Shown piece after piece: positions 6,700-15,971 of a stretch of DNA of 59,880 nt. The translations under genes and the position numbers were made by a program. The stretch is from NCBI GenBank assembly GCA_963805505.1, contig CAWDUP010000003.1, positions 1-59,880 of the forward strand. The letters run 5' to 3'. Numbering within the stretch: the stretch's first letter is position 1; every line of letters starts with the position of its first letter. Below the pieces are notes generated by a model. The model worked only from the letters and a program-made list of their open reading frames with translations, was not told the DNA's origin and did no database searches. Source of the stretch: JANPBY01 sp963805505. Lineage in GTDB: Bacteria > Actinomycetota > Actinomycetes > DATJPE01.

Positions 6700-8346
6700 C
6701 TACGATCCACCAGCGGGAAGCACCTCTCCAGTTGGCGGTGGCCTGAACAGGAGGTCGGGCCGGTCTGCGCGGAGCATCGCGTCCATTCCAGCCACCAGGG
6801 TGGCCCGGCTGACGAGACCTGGAGCTACCGGGACGGCGCGATAGCTGAAGACGTCCGAGAAGTCGAGGGTCAGCAACGGCCTCCCGAGCGAGTCCACCTC
6901 GGAGACCCGTGGCGTCCCACCCCAGGCGATGACCCATCCGTCGTCGGCGACCGGACGAGCGCTGCCGCAGCAGGGTGAGGCGGTGACCTCAGGATCGGTC
7001 ACCTGCCGTACGACCGTCGCCGTACGGGCGCTGGGGTCCACGGCGAACTCGATGACCTTCGGCGGTCGACCCGATGCCGTCTCATTGTCGAAGACGGTGA
7101 TGTGACCGTTCGGCAGGCGGCGGGCATCGTGCTGGGAGTGGGGCACCGGATCGGACCCTGCCCCCTCGATGGTCAGGCTCTGCGGTGTCGGTGTGCCACC
7201 GAGTTTCCAATCGATCCCACCGTCAGTGGAGCGGATCCGGTACACAGCGTGCAGATGCCGGAACGAAACGATGATCCCGTTCCCGTCGTCCTCCACGGAG
7301 TTGAGGTGCTGGACATCCCAGTAGTCGTGGCCGTCGATGTCCAAGCGAGCTCCGAGGTCCGCCCATTCCTCCATCGAGATGTGGTCTCGCGCCTTCCATG
7401 TCCACAGGACGGTCCCATTCGCCGAGAACTTCACGACCTCGCAGTCGATGATTGTTGCCGTCGTCGATCCACCGGCAAACGACATGTCCACACAGTCTTT
7501 TCCGCCGCCGATGCAGTCGCGATATACGTACCGGATACCCAAGAAGTTGCCATCCGCCGTCGGCTCAAGGTCGTGGTGGTCCAACGCCAAGTTCGCCCCG
7601 AGCTCGACGCTTTCGACGCCCGCCCAGTCGGAGTTGTGGTAGGTGCTGGTCTGGGAGTACGAGAATCCTGTTTCACCCCAGGACAAACCCCTGCCTGGGA
7701 GGATGTGGGCATCGATGGGCGCGTAGGCGCCCGAGCCTCTCCACCAGATCGGCGTTCCCTGGTCGTCGACGACTACGACATAGCGGTCCGGCCCCGGCGG
7801 GTCGGTACCGATCGTCAGATCCGGTGTCAGCAGATACCACTGACTCGTGGGTTTCCCTGTCCGCGTTGCGGTCCACGACGGTAGGTCCGCTGGGACGCAG
7901 CGAGCCCGCTGGTGGACAACGCTCTTCCCAGGTCGATCCAATGTCCAGCTCAGGGACTGCCCTGGCACCAGCGGGACGGTCACCGAAGCCGATGTCGTGT
8001 AGGAGGTCCCGGCCACGACCACTCGTCCTCCGGAGCGCGCGCCGATTGCGGCCGTCACCAAGCCGCCGGAGCAGTCGACGGAGAAGTCGGTGATCGAGGC
8101 GCTGGGCCGCGGCGCCATCGTTGCTCCAAGACTCAGCCAGGCACGACCGGATGGCTCCCGGCCCCGCTTGTCGTCGCCGACTGGCTGAACCGGCTGCGGG
8201 CCGGGTGACGTGTTCGGCTCGGTACTGACGGAAGCGGCTTGCAGCGGAGAAGCGAGGGTCGCGCTTGTTGGCGCGCTGCCGACGGTGAACACGCTCAAGG
8301 TGGCCGAAGCCGCGGCCAGCAAGATGAGGAGCCGAACTCGTCGCAT
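6700..8346 (-). CDS. Secreted arylsulfotransferase-family protein
   Basis: A 548-residue protein. The N-terminus (MRRVRLLILLAAASATLSVF) is a clear signal peptide, then a Pro/Ser/Thr-rich linker (about 30-75) and a beta-rich domain of about 80 residues. The C-terminal 370 residues form a beta-propeller resembling arylsulfotransferase (PF05935/PF14269): ALDHHDLEPTADGNFLGI, WDVQHLNSVEDDGNG, PHSQHDARRLPNGHI. The conserved histidines in those motifs are present. Family enzymes move sulfate between phenols without PAPS, but many actinobacterial members are unassayed. ATG 8346 is fixed by GGGAGG 7-12 bases upstream on the minus strand; longer frames lack a signal peptide. It is divergent from a Tat-exported peptidase. 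Confidence 0.75.
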   Translation of the reverse strand: MRRVRLLILLAAASATLSVFTVGSAPTSATLASPLQAASVSTEPNTSPGPQPVQPVGDDKRGREPSGRAWLSLGATMAPRPSASITDFSVDCSGGLVTAAIGARSGGRVVVAGTSYTTSASVTVPLVPGQSLSWTLDRPGKSVVHQRARCVPADLPSWTATRTGKPTSQWYLLTPDLTIGTDPPGPDRYVVVVDDQGTPIWWRGSGAYAPIDAHILPGRGLSWGETGFSYSQTSTYHNSDWAGVESVELGANLALDHHDLEPTADGNFLGIRYVYRDCIGGGKDCVDMSFAGGSTTATIIDCEVVKFSANGTVLWTWKARDHISMEEWADLGARLDIDGHDYWDVQHLNSVEDDGNGIIVSFRHLHAVYRIRSTDGGIDWKLGGTPTPQSLTIEGAGSDPVPHSQHDARRLPNGHITVFDNETASGRPPKVIEFAVDPSARTATVVRQVTDPEVTASPCCGSARPVADDGWVIAWGGTPRVSEVDSLGRPLLTLDFSDVFSYRAVPVAPGLVSRATLVAGMDAMLRADRPDLLFRPPPTGEVLPAGGS

Positions 8347-8652
8347 GCGCGACCTCCCTCGACTCCGAGGATCCTCGTCCAGAGCCAACCCTAGGCACAA
8401 ACAGCCCCGTCTCCAGGGGCCACGACGTCGAAGGTTTGGGTGTCCTCCCCATCGCTTGAGACCTACCCAGCCCGGCCACTTTGCAACGTTCCAGGCACCA
8501 GGAAGCACTCGGGTCCCATCCGTCACGCATCGCACCCGAATCATTGACCCGCTCATCCGGTGCGGACTACGTTCGCTGACCAGGCCGCCGCAAGGCGACC
8601 GCCTGGTGACCGATCCGAGCGGGTCTCGCGGTGTCGTACACCGGAGGCACGG
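8347..8652. other. 306-bp divergent intergenic region
   Basis: This lies between the divergent arylsulfotransferase-like and peptidase genes, so it should hold both promoters. It ends with GGAGG (8643-8647), the ribosome site for ATG 8653. I see no strong palindrome, terminator or recognisable riboswitch in it. Confidence 0.5.
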
Positions 8653-11001
8653 ATGCGCGAATGCGACCCCACACCTGCGAGGACCACCACGCCGGACCCG
8701 GTAGATCGAGGTCCGACCACCTGGGCGCTCGAAGGTGTGCCCGATCTCAGCTCCGTCCTCGGACACGGTGCGGACGCGCCAGATCCGGCCGACCTCGGCG
8801 AACCCGCCAACGTCACTCGGGCCATGAAGGCGCACGTCGCCGCACGGCTGTCTCGCCGTGCAGTCCTAGCCGGCGGAGCAGCCGGTGTAGCGGTCGGCGT
8901 CCTCGCGCCCTGGTCCGGTTCGGCGGCCGCCGCTGGGTCCGGCTCACGCTCTGGCCGTCGGAGGCGTCACCCGTGGCGCGGCGATGCGGCATCGCTGAGC
9001 GCGGGTCTGTCGGTCGACTACCTCCAGCGCGTGACCGAGAAGGTCGTATCTTTCGGCGACACGCCTGCGGGATTCCGCCCGGGGGGTTCGCCGGCCAACC
9101 TCGAAGCTGTCGACTGGATCTCCGAGGAGATGCGGCGAGTCGGGCTCCGGCACGTGTCGAAGTTGCCGGTCCCTATCGACAGGTGGGTGTTCAACGGCGC
9201 GACGGTCGCTGTGGAGGGCGGACCCACGAGCGAAGCCAGTTCCTGGGGTGGTGTTCCCGGTACGCCGGCCGGTGGGATCACCGCAGAGGTACTAGACCTC
9301 GGTGCAGGGCAGGCCAGTGATTACGACGGAGTTGACGCGACGGGAAAGATCGTCCTGGTCGACTGGGCCTACGGCGACTACTGGGTCAATCGGCATGGCC
9401 ACCAAGCGACCCTCGAAGGCGCCCTCGCGGTGATCTTCTACACCGGCACGACGGCAGACGGAGCGTTCTACAACAAACGCGATGATGGGCTTCTCGGCTT
9501 CGACGGAACCTATGACGACGACTGGGTCCCGTTCGTGTTCGTCACCCGCGATGCCGCCAACGACCTGAGGGCGCGCATCGCGGCCGGCCCGACCATGGTG
9601 ACGCTGACCTCGAAGGTAGACCTCACTCGGGCCGAGGACGGAGGGGTCGGATACAACGTGCTCGGTTCGATCCGTGGCACTGACCGCGCGGACGAGTTCA
9701 TCATCTTCACCGGTCACCACGACGCGTGGTTTCATGGAGCGGCTGACGACGCGACGGCCGTGGCGGCCATGCTCGGGATGGCCAAGGCCGTCCGTGAGAC
9801 AGGTTTCCGGCCGCGTCGTACCCTCCTCTTCCTGGCCAGCACCAACGAGGAGTACGGCTATACCGATGCCTACTACGAGTGGTTGATCGGATGTTGGTAT
9901 GCCGTCACGCACCAACGACCCAGCTGGAAGCACAAGGCGATTCTCAGCCTGGACTTCGAGCTGCTCGGTACAGGAGATCCCGGTGAGCGACTGCTGATCC
10001 GTACGCATGCCGAACTGCTGGCACATGCGGTCGAGAAACTCGAGAGCGACCCCTCCCGTACCCCGTTCGGCACCCTGAACCAGAACGTGGTCTGGGCCAA
10101 CGCCGACCACTTCACCCTGACGGCGGCGGGCATCCCTGGCCTCTACTTCAACACGGTGGGTACGGAGTACCTCACGCGCAACTACCACACCAACTATGAC
10201 GTCATCGCGAACGTGAACTTCGACTATCTGCGGCAGAACATCGAGGTGATCAACGACATCTGGGTGGATCACGACCGAGCGTCGGTGCCCCTGCTGGACT
10301 TCGTTGCCAGGGCAACCGAGGCCGAGTCTCGGATCGCCTACGAGGCCGAACCAGGGGTAGGTCTGGCTGACCTGCCCGGGGTGAGCCAGCGTGCCGTGCA
10401 GCGGCTCGGCCGCGCGGTGCAGAACTTCCGGAGCGCCGCAGAGGGACTCGACGACGATCTCGCTTCGGCCCACCCGCACCGCGCGAACTGGGTTGCCAAG
10501 CACATGATGGCCGCCGAGCGCCGAATCCTCACCGAGCTGGTGGCGCTGGACGTCTTCGACCAGTACGTCTTTCCGCACCAGCAGCTCCAGCGTGACGCCA
10601 CGCGGATGCACCTGGCCGTGAAGGCACTAGAGGCTGGTGATCCCGCGACCGCGAATGACACCTACATCCGGCGGACTGGTCTGACCAGCGCCGGCCGGTT
10701 GTTCGCCTACGAGGCGTACGTCGCCGAGCTTGCTCGGCATGAACCGACCAGCGACCGTCTCCAGTGGGGAGGCCAGGCGCACCTCGCCCCGTATGTCGAC
10801 GTGTGGAAGGAGTTCCACAGCGTCGCAGCGAAGATCGCGGGCGGCCTGACGGACCCGGCCGACTACGCCGACGAGATCGCCTCGCTGCGGGCCAAGCAGC
10901 GCCCGGTCAATCGCGAGCTGAACCGGAGGCTGTGGCGAATGAAGCGCACCTTCGAACAATCCGCTCGTGACCTCCGCCGAGCCAGGTTGGCTGCCGACTG
11001 A
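8653..11001 (+). CDS. Tat-exported M28 peptidase with PA domain (PSMA / glutamate carboxypeptidase-like)
   Basis: A 782-residue protein. A Tat signal has twin arginines at 68-69 (SRRAVLAGG) followed by an Ala/Gly core. A PA domain precedes the catalytic core. The M28 zinc-site motifs are visible: FTGHHDAW (His/Asp), GAADDATA (bridging Asp), STNEEYG (catalytic Glu-Glu), ADHF, and YHTNYD (last His). A helical C-terminal dimerisation-type region follows. It should act outside the membrane as a di-zinc aminopeptidase or carboxypeptidase. ATG 8653 has GGAGG 5 bases upstream; ATG 8824 would give a conventional short Tat leader but lacks a ribosome site, so the 57-residue acidic leader extension is probably real though unusual. 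Confidence 0.85.
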   Translation: MRECDPTPARTTTPDPVDRGPTTWALEGVPDLSSVLGHGADAPDPADLGEPANVTRAMKAHVAARLSRRAVLAGGAAGVAVGVLAPWSGSAAAAGSGSRSGRRRRHPWRGDAASLSAGLSVDYLQRVTEKVVSFGDTPAGFRPGGSPANLEAVDWISEEMRRVGLRHVSKLPVPIDRWVFNGATVAVEGGPTSEASSWGGVPGTPAGGITAEVLDLGAGQASDYDGVDATGKIVLVDWAYGDYWVNRHGHQATLEGALAVIFYTGTTADGAFYNKRDDGLLGFDGTYDDDWVPFVFVTRDAANDLRARIAAGPTMVTLTSKVDLTRAEDGGVGYNVLGSIRGTDRADEFIIFTGHHDAWFHGAADDATAVAAMLGMAKAVRETGFRPRRTLLFLASTNEEYGYTDAYYEWLIGCWYAVTHQRPSWKHKAILSLDFELLGTGDPGERLLIRTHAELLAHAVEKLESDPSRTPFGTLNQNVVWANADHFTLTAAGIPGLYFNTVGTEYLTRNYHTNYDVIANVNFDYLRQNIEVINDIWVDHDRASVPLLDFVARATEAESRIAYEAEPGVGLADLPGVSQRAVQRLGRAVQNFRSAAEGLDDDLASAHPHRANWVAKHMMAAERRILTELVALDVFDQYVFPHQQLQRDATRMHLAVKALEAGDPATANDTYIRRTGLTSAGRLFAYEAYVAELARHEPTSDRLQWGGQAHLAPYVDVWKEFHSVAAKIAGGLTDPADYADEIASLRAKQRPVNRELNRRLWRMKRTFEQSARDLRRARLAAD

Positions 11002-11036
11002 CCAGTCAGGCGCCTGCGCCCGGCAGGATGGACCGC

Positions 11037-11678
11037 ATGAGCAGCAGGGGTAGCGGTGGACGTTCAGGGGGAGCCGGGTCGCGTCCTCGGTGGTTCACCG
11101 ACACAGACGAGGGCCACGCGCAGTGGTACATCGCTCGATTTCGAGCGATGGCCGAGGACGGGGTCGACCTCGCTGGCGAGGCGCGCCTCGTCGACGCGAT
11201 GTTGGAACGCGGGTCGCGGGTCCTGGATGCCGGCTGCGGCCCGGGGCGCGTGGGCGCGGAGTTGTTCGCGCGTGGGCACGCCGTGGTCGGCGTCGATGTC
11301 GATCCCGAGCTGATCCAAGCCGCCCGCGAAGATCACCCAGGCCCGACCTGGTTGGTTGGTGATCTCTCGACCTTCGACCTCGCCGCGCAGGCCGAGCAGG
11401 AGCCGTTCGACGCCGCGGTGCTAGCCGGCAATGTCTTGGCCTTCGTCGCCCCAGGCACCGAACCTGCCGTGTGGGAGAGGGTCCGCGCCCACCTGCGACC
11501 TGACGGGTTCGTCGTCTCTGGCCTCGGAGCTGGCCGGGGCTACTCCGTTGAGCAGCTCACCGCGGACGCTCAAGCTGCCGGGCTGGCTCTCGAGCACCGC
11601 TTCGCCACCTGGGACCTGAGGCCGTGGCACGAGGGGTCAGATTTCTGCGTCACCGTGCTGCGGCGTCCGCCCTACTAG
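11037..11678 (+). CDS. Class I SAM-dependent methyltransferase
   Basis: About 213 residues with a standard Rossmann methyltransferase core. Motif I is RVLDAGCGPGRVG and motif II is VVGVDVDPELI. A short acidic stretch (WLVGDLSTFDL) supplies the adenine-side contact, and motif IV begins FDAAVLAGN. Later come the LRPDGFVVSGLGAGRGYS strand region and a WDLRPW segment. No substrate domain is recognisable. An in-frame ATG at 11028 is also possible; AGGATGG at 11024-11030 suits ATG 11037 better. The 3' end overlaps the convergent small gene by 29 bp. Confidence 0.8.
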   Translation: MSSRGSGGRSGGAGSRPRWFTDTDEGHAQWYIARFRAMAEDGVDLAGEARLVDAMLERGSRVLDAGCGPGRVGAELFARGHAVVGVDVDPELIQAAREDHPGPTWLVGDLSTFDLAAQAEQEPFDAAVLAGNVLAFVAPGTEPAVWERVRAHLRPDGFVVSGLGAGRGYSVEQLTADAQAAGLALEHRFATWDLRPWHEGSDFCVTVLRRPPY

Positions 11679-11937
11679 GGCCGAGCAGGTAGGAGAGGAC
11701 ATCCGGGGCGCTGGACCTGATGACCTCGACCACGTCTCCTCCGGTGCACGTCAGCAGCTGTACTTCGACCGTAGGCGGCTCCGCGGCCGCATTGATGATG
11801 ATCCGCCAGGGGGCGCCAGACGCCTCCCATCGGCGCAGAACGTCGAGGGTCGCACCAGCCGAGCCGTCGGGCTCGCCGCTCGCCGCACCGCTCAACTCCA
11901 CCTGGCCCACGACCTCCAACGTAGACAACAAAGACAT
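11650..11937 (-). CDS. Small conserved-looking hypothetical protein
   Basis: A 95-residue reading frame with protein-like composition: hydrophobic/acidic alternation at the start (LSTLEVVGQVELSG), then a basic-aromatic part (VLRRWEASGAPWRIIIN) and a valine-rich part with TCTGGDVVEVI. It has no signal peptide or membrane segment and I do not recognise a family. It overlaps the end of the convergent methyltransferase gene by 29 bp. The start codon is uncertain because no separated ribosome site is seen before ATG 11937. It could be a spurious frame. Confidence 0.45.
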   Translation of the reverse strand: MSLLSTLEVVGQVELSGAASGEPDGSAGATLDVLRRWEASGAPWRIIINAAAEPPTVEVQLLTCTGGDVVEVIRSSAPDVLSYLLGPSRADAAAR

Positions 11938-12111
11938 CCACCGTTGACAAGAACCTGGACCAGCCAAAACCCACGGCCGAAGAATCTGCCGAGACGGGAA
12001 TGTCGGATAACCCCGTCGTGGTTGTCGGAGCGTTCCGCTAATCTCACGCGCCGACGCCACCGCTACCCGTTTGTTCGATGGATCCGACTCTGAAGTCCAC
12101 CTGGAGCTCTT

Positions 12112-13641
12112 GTGACTGACCCCGCCGCCGCGCCCGCGCACCCCATGGGCATGGACTCCGAAGACCCTCGTCGCTGGCTCGCCCTCGGCGTCATCGCCGT
12201 GGCTCAGCTGATGATCGTGCTCGATGCCTCGATCGTGAACATCGCGCTCCCGAGTGCCCAGGAAGACCTGGGGATCACGACGGCTGACCGGCAGTGGGTC
12301 ATCACCGCCTACACCTTGGCCTTCGGTGGGTTGCTCCTCCTCGGTGGTCGCATCGCCGACTACACCGGTCGCAAGAAGGCCTTCATCATCGGCCTGCTCG
12401 GCTTCGCCGCTGCGTCGGCATTGGGCGGCGTCGCCCCCAACGCCGGCCTGCTGTTCGCGGCGCGCGGCCTTCAGGGTGCGTTTGCGGCGCTGCTGGCTCC
12501 GGCGGCCCTGTCATTGATCACGGTGACGTTCGTGGCCTCCAAGGAGCGGGCCCGCGCGTTCGGCGTCTTCGGTGCGATCTCCGGAGGGGGCGCCGCTATC
12601 GGCCTGGTCCTGGGTGGAGTACTGACCGAGTACTTCTCCTGGCGTTGGTGCCTCGGGGTCAACGTGCCCATCGCCCTGGCTGCAGCCGTCGCCGGCTTCT
12701 ACGTGGTGCACGAGAGCAAGGCGCCGGGCGACACGAGCTATGACATCCCTGGCGCGATCTTGTCCACGGCGGGTCTGGTCTCACTGGTCTACGGCTTCAC
12801 CGAAGCCGCCAAGGCAGCGCATCCCGAAAATCCGGCTGATACTTCTGTCCAGGGCTGGACCGCACCCACGACGGTGTTCTTCCTCGTGGCTGCCGTGGTC
12901 CTGCTGGCCGCCTTCGTGCTGTGGGAGAAGCGCACGACCAATCCGCTGCTTCCGTTGCGGATCGTGCTCGACCGCAACCGCGGCGGGTCCTATCTGATGT
13001 TCTTGTTCGTGGGTGCCGGGCTGTTCGCGATGTTCTTGTTCCTCACCTACTACTTCCAGTTCAACCTCGGCTACTCGCCGTTGAAGGCCGGCTGTGCCTT
13101 CTTGCCCTTCAGTGCGGGCATCATCCTCGCGGCCGGACTTGTCTCCCAACTGTTGCCTCGGATTGGCCCACGTCCGCTGATGATTCCTGGGCTGATCATG
13201 GCGATCATCGGCATGCTGCTGCTCACGCAGATCGGTGCCGACACCCCCTACGCGACACACGTCCTGCCGGCACAGTTGCTGATGAGCGCCGGGCTCGCGG
13301 GCGTGTTCATCCCGGCTGCGAGTGTTGCGCTCCTTGGCGCCGGTCACCACGACGCTGGTGTCGCCAGTGCCGTGCTGAACAGCTCTCAGCAGATCGGTGG
13401 CTCCCTGGGTACGGCGCTGCTCAACACGGTGTTCGCCTCGTCGGTGACCGCCTATCTTGTGGCCAATGTGACCAATCCCGCCGACATGCAACAGGCGATC
13501 CCAGCTGCCTACATCCAGGGCTACCACGTGGCGTTCGTGTGGGGCGCGGCGCTGCTGGCTTGCGCCTTGGCGTGCGCGGTGTTCCTCGTGAACGCCAAGC
13601 GCGATGATCTGGGCAGTGAGGCGGCGGTCGCAGCGCTCTAG
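12112..13641 (+). CDS. DHA2-family MFS drug/proton antiporter (EmrB/QacA type)
   Basis: A 509-residue protein with about 14 predicted membrane helices. Typical DHA2 motifs are visible: LDASIVNIALPSAQ in helix 1 (motif D1), the loop-2 motif GGRIADYTGRKK (motif A) and the helix-5 region GAISGGGAAIGLVLGG (motif C, antiporter). Such proteins export amphipathic drugs, antibiotics or metabolites using the proton gradient. The GTG at 12112 has GGAG 6-9 bases upstream. It is convergent with an MMPL transporter, and a hairpin between them likely ends both transcripts. No regulator is adjacent. The substrate cannot be deduced. Confidence 0.88.
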   Translation: MTDPAAAPAHPMGMDSEDPRRWLALGVIAVAQLMIVLDASIVNIALPSAQEDLGITTADRQWVITAYTLAFGGLLLLGGRIADYTGRKKAFIIGLLGFAAASALGGVAPNAGLLFAARGLQGAFAALLAPAALSLITVTFVASKERARAFGVFGAISGGGAAIGLVLGGVLTEYFSWRWCLGVNVPIALAAAVAGFYVVHESKAPGDTSYDIPGAILSTAGLVSLVYGFTEAAKAAHPENPADTSVQGWTAPTTVFFLVAAVVLLAAFVLWEKRTTNPLLPLRIVLDRNRGGSYLMFLFVGAGLFAMFLFLTYYFQFNLGYSPLKAGCAFLPFSAGIILAAGLVSQLLPRIGPRPLMIPGLIMAIIGMLLLTQIGADTPYATHVLPAQLLMSAGLAGVFIPAASVALLGAGHHDAGVASAVLNSSQQIGGSLGTALLNTVFASSVTAYLVANVTNPADMQQAIPAAYIQGYHVAFVWGAALLACALACAVFLVNAKRDDLGSEAAVAAL

Positions 13642-13647
13642 CGGCCG

Positions 13648-13668
13648 GCCGAGGTCCGCATCCTCGGC
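13648..13668. terminator. Bidirectional hairpin between convergent transporter genes
   Basis: GCCGAGG (13648-13654) pairs with CCTCGGC (13662-13668) around a 7-base loop, in the 26-bp gap between the convergent MFS and MMPL genes. There is no strong T-tract, as is usual in high-GC actinobacteria. Confidence 0.5.
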
Positions 13669-15971
13669 TACGTAGCCGCGTCGGCGATCGCTGCCTCGAC
13701 GGCGGGGCTGCGCGGTTCGATCCGGGTGGCGAACCGATGGCTCGGCCATCCGCTCACCGGGCCGACCAGGGTGAGCATGCACGGTGTCATCAGGCTTCGG
13801 ATCACGACCACGTCAAGCAGGATGCCGACAGCCATGGCGAAGCCGAGCTCGCGGAACGGCCCCAGCGGAATCACGACCAGCATGGCAAAGCTGACGGCGA
13901 GGGTCACGCCGGCGGTGGCGATTGCACGGGTGGACTCGGGAACGGCCGTGAGGATCGCTTCACGCATGGGAAGGTCGCGTGCGAGCTCCCACACATGCCC
14001 GACGCCGAAGATGTTGTAGTCCGAGCCGAGGGCGATCAGCAGCACCGAAGCGGCGAAGGGGACGTAAAAGGTCAAGCCCTCGCCACCGGCGAGGTCTTGA
14101 AAGACGAACGTGGTCAGTCCCATGGCAGCGGTCAGCGCCAGGAGGCTGCTGGCCAGCAGATAGATCGGCGCGACCAGGGCACGCAGAAAGACCGCCAGGA
14201 GAAAGAAGTTGATGACGATCGCCGCGATGGCGATGCGCTTGAGGTCTTCGCCGGTGTCCGAGACCAGACCTTCTGCCAAAGCGGTGTCACCGGCGATGCT
14301 GATCGTGGCGGCCGACAGCCCGCTCTCGGCCGCCAGTCGGGGCATCTCCTGCCGCATCGCAGACAGGTCGTCGATGGCGGTGGCGCCCAAGGGATCGTGG
14401 TCGAAGACCACAAGCAGCCTGGCGGCATCCGTGGTCCTCGCCAGCACGACGTTGGCCTCGAGCGGCGTGAGGTTGTCGGCGGGGCCGACGACGCCAGCAA
14501 CACCGGGTTGACTCGATATCAACGACTGGAAGGCGTCCAGAGCTGCTCGGTCACGGGTGATCCCCTCGCCCTCGATGAGGATCGTGGTGGGAGAGGTGAT
14601 CCCGGGGGCGAACGCCTCGGCAGCCGCGTTCGAGGCAACTTTGACCGGGTTGTCGGACGGCAGGGACTGGGTGAAGCCGATTCCGAGGTTGATGTGGCGT
14701 AACGGGAGGGACACCAGAACCAGCCCGACAACGCAGGCAGCGAGCACCAAACCTGCGTTCCTGGGCCTGATCAGCCAGGTGATGAACCGCGTTTGCTGCA
14801 CATGCTGCAGCGGGGGATCGATCACGACGACCGCTGAGGGTGTTTCGCTAGCGGGGGATGGTCGCCGGACTTTCGAGGGGAAGAACACCCCACGTCCGAA
14901 GACTGCGAGCAGCGCAGGAATCAGAGTCACCGACACGAGGACGCCGACGACGATCGACAGCGCCATTGCCGGACCGATGGCCTGGAAGAAACTGGACTTG
15001 GCCGCAAGCAGGGCTGCTGTTCCCGCCGCCACGGTGATTCCGGCTGCCAGGACGATCGGGGTGAACGAGGAGACGGCTCGATGCGCTGCGAGCCGTCGGT
15101 CTTCGTCGATCTGCAGCTCGTTGCGGTAGGCGGAGACGTAGAAGATCGTGTAGTCGGTCACCACTCCGAGCAGTAGGGCCACCAGCAGGGGCTCGAGCTC
15201 AGCTGGAATGGCTAGTCCAAGGGCCTGCTCGACGTAGCCCCCGACCCGCAAAGTGACGAGGAATGCGACTGCGGACGCCGTGAGAGCCATGACCGGCGGC
15301 AACAACGCTCGATAGTTGACGGCGAGCAGCACCGCGATGGCAAGGATGGTGAGTAGTTCCAGGACGGGCAACCGCTCTGTGACCAGGTCGGCCTGTTGGG
15401 CGCGCGCAGGAACCGAACCCGTCACCCCGACCGTGTAGTCGTCCTCGGCACTGAGATGCGTGTCGATGTAGGCCTGGGCTCCACGCTGCTGGTCATCCAG
15501 ACTCGCGAAAGGGTTCATGAACAGGTAGGTCAGCACGGCAGTGTCACTCTCTGCCGAGGCCGGGAAGAGCCGAAACGTGTTGGTCACCGGCAGTGCGCCA
15601 AGCAAGGGGTAGGGCGGCGGTGACTGATTGACGGCCAGCGCGTCAAGGACCGATTCGGCCTGCACGTAGGGCGACAACCCGGCCGGGTCGCGCTGGATGA
15701 CAGCCGTTCGACTGGTCAGCGGGTAGCCGAACGCATTGATCGACCGGAACTCTGCCCGCAGAGCCGGGCTGTCGGTGGGAATGATGCTGGCGACCTCGTC
15801 ATCACCCGATCCCAGGACCGGCAGGTAGGCCGCGCTGACGGCGACGATGATGACCCAACCGGCAATGACGAACCAGCGAAGCCGGATGACGGCCGTGGCA
15901 TAGATCTGAGCGAACCTGGGGCGTCTGCGTTTGCGACCAGCGCTCTGGAGCCCGTCGGCCGGCAGCGTCAT
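13668..15971 (-). CDS. MMPL/RND-family membrane transporter
   Basis: A 767-residue protein with the MMPL plan. The first transmembrane helix (about 28-50) is followed by a large extracytoplasmic loop, then a block of five or six helices (about 205-365, including LGVVTDYTIFYVSAYRNEL). This is repeated by a second single helix, loop and helix block ending near 740; GSDYNIFGVGHVWELAR is the matching motif in the second half. The Asp-Tyr pairs in those motifs are the proton-relay positions of this family. MMPL proteins export lipids or glycolipids, or act in drug efflux. The start overlaps the stop of the upstream membrane protein by 4 bp, so the two are translationally coupled. Confidence 0.88.
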   Translation of the reverse strand: MTLPADGLQSAGRKRRRPRFAQIYATAVIRLRWFVIAGWVIIVAVSAAYLPVLGSGDDEVASIIPTDSPALRAEFRSINAFGYPLTSRTAVIQRDPAGLSPYVQAESVLDALAVNQSPPPYPLLGALPVTNTFRLFPASAESDTAVLTYLFMNPFASLDDQQRGAQAYIDTHLSAEDDYTVGVTGSVPARAQQADLVTERLPVLELLTILAIAVLLAVNYRALLPPVMALTASAVAFLVTLRVGGYVEQALGLAIPAELEPLLVALLLGVVTDYTIFYVSAYRNELQIDEDRRLAAHRAVSSFTPIVLAAGITVAAGTAALLAAKSSFFQAIGPAMALSIVVGVLVSVTLIPALLAVFGRGVFFPSKVRRPSPASETPSAVVVIDPPLQHVQQTRFITWLIRPRNAGLVLAACVVGLVLVSLPLRHINLGIGFTQSLPSDNPVKVASNAAAEAFAPGITSPTTILIEGEGITRDRAALDAFQSLISSQPGVAGVVGPADNLTPLEANVVLARTTDAARLLVVFDHDPLGATAIDDLSAMRQEMPRLAAESGLSAATISIAGDTALAEGLVSDTGEDLKRIAIAAIVINFFLLAVFLRALVAPIYLLASSLLALTAAMGLTTFVFQDLAGGEGLTFYVPFAASVLLIALGSDYNIFGVGHVWELARDLPMREAILTAVPESTRAIATAGVTLAVSFAMLVVIPLGPFRELGFAMAVGILLDVVVIRSLMTPCMLTLVGPVSGWPSHRFATRIEPRSPAVEAAIADAAT

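Noticed and set aside
8347..8652. Cyclic-di-GMP riboswitch (a GCAAAG string on the minus strand)
   Set aside because: The other conserved strings of the class are missing and no matching helices were found.
9292..10611. A 439-residue minus-strand open frame
   Set aside because: It is antisense to the M28 peptidase, whose zinc ligands are all on the plus strand; no family features.
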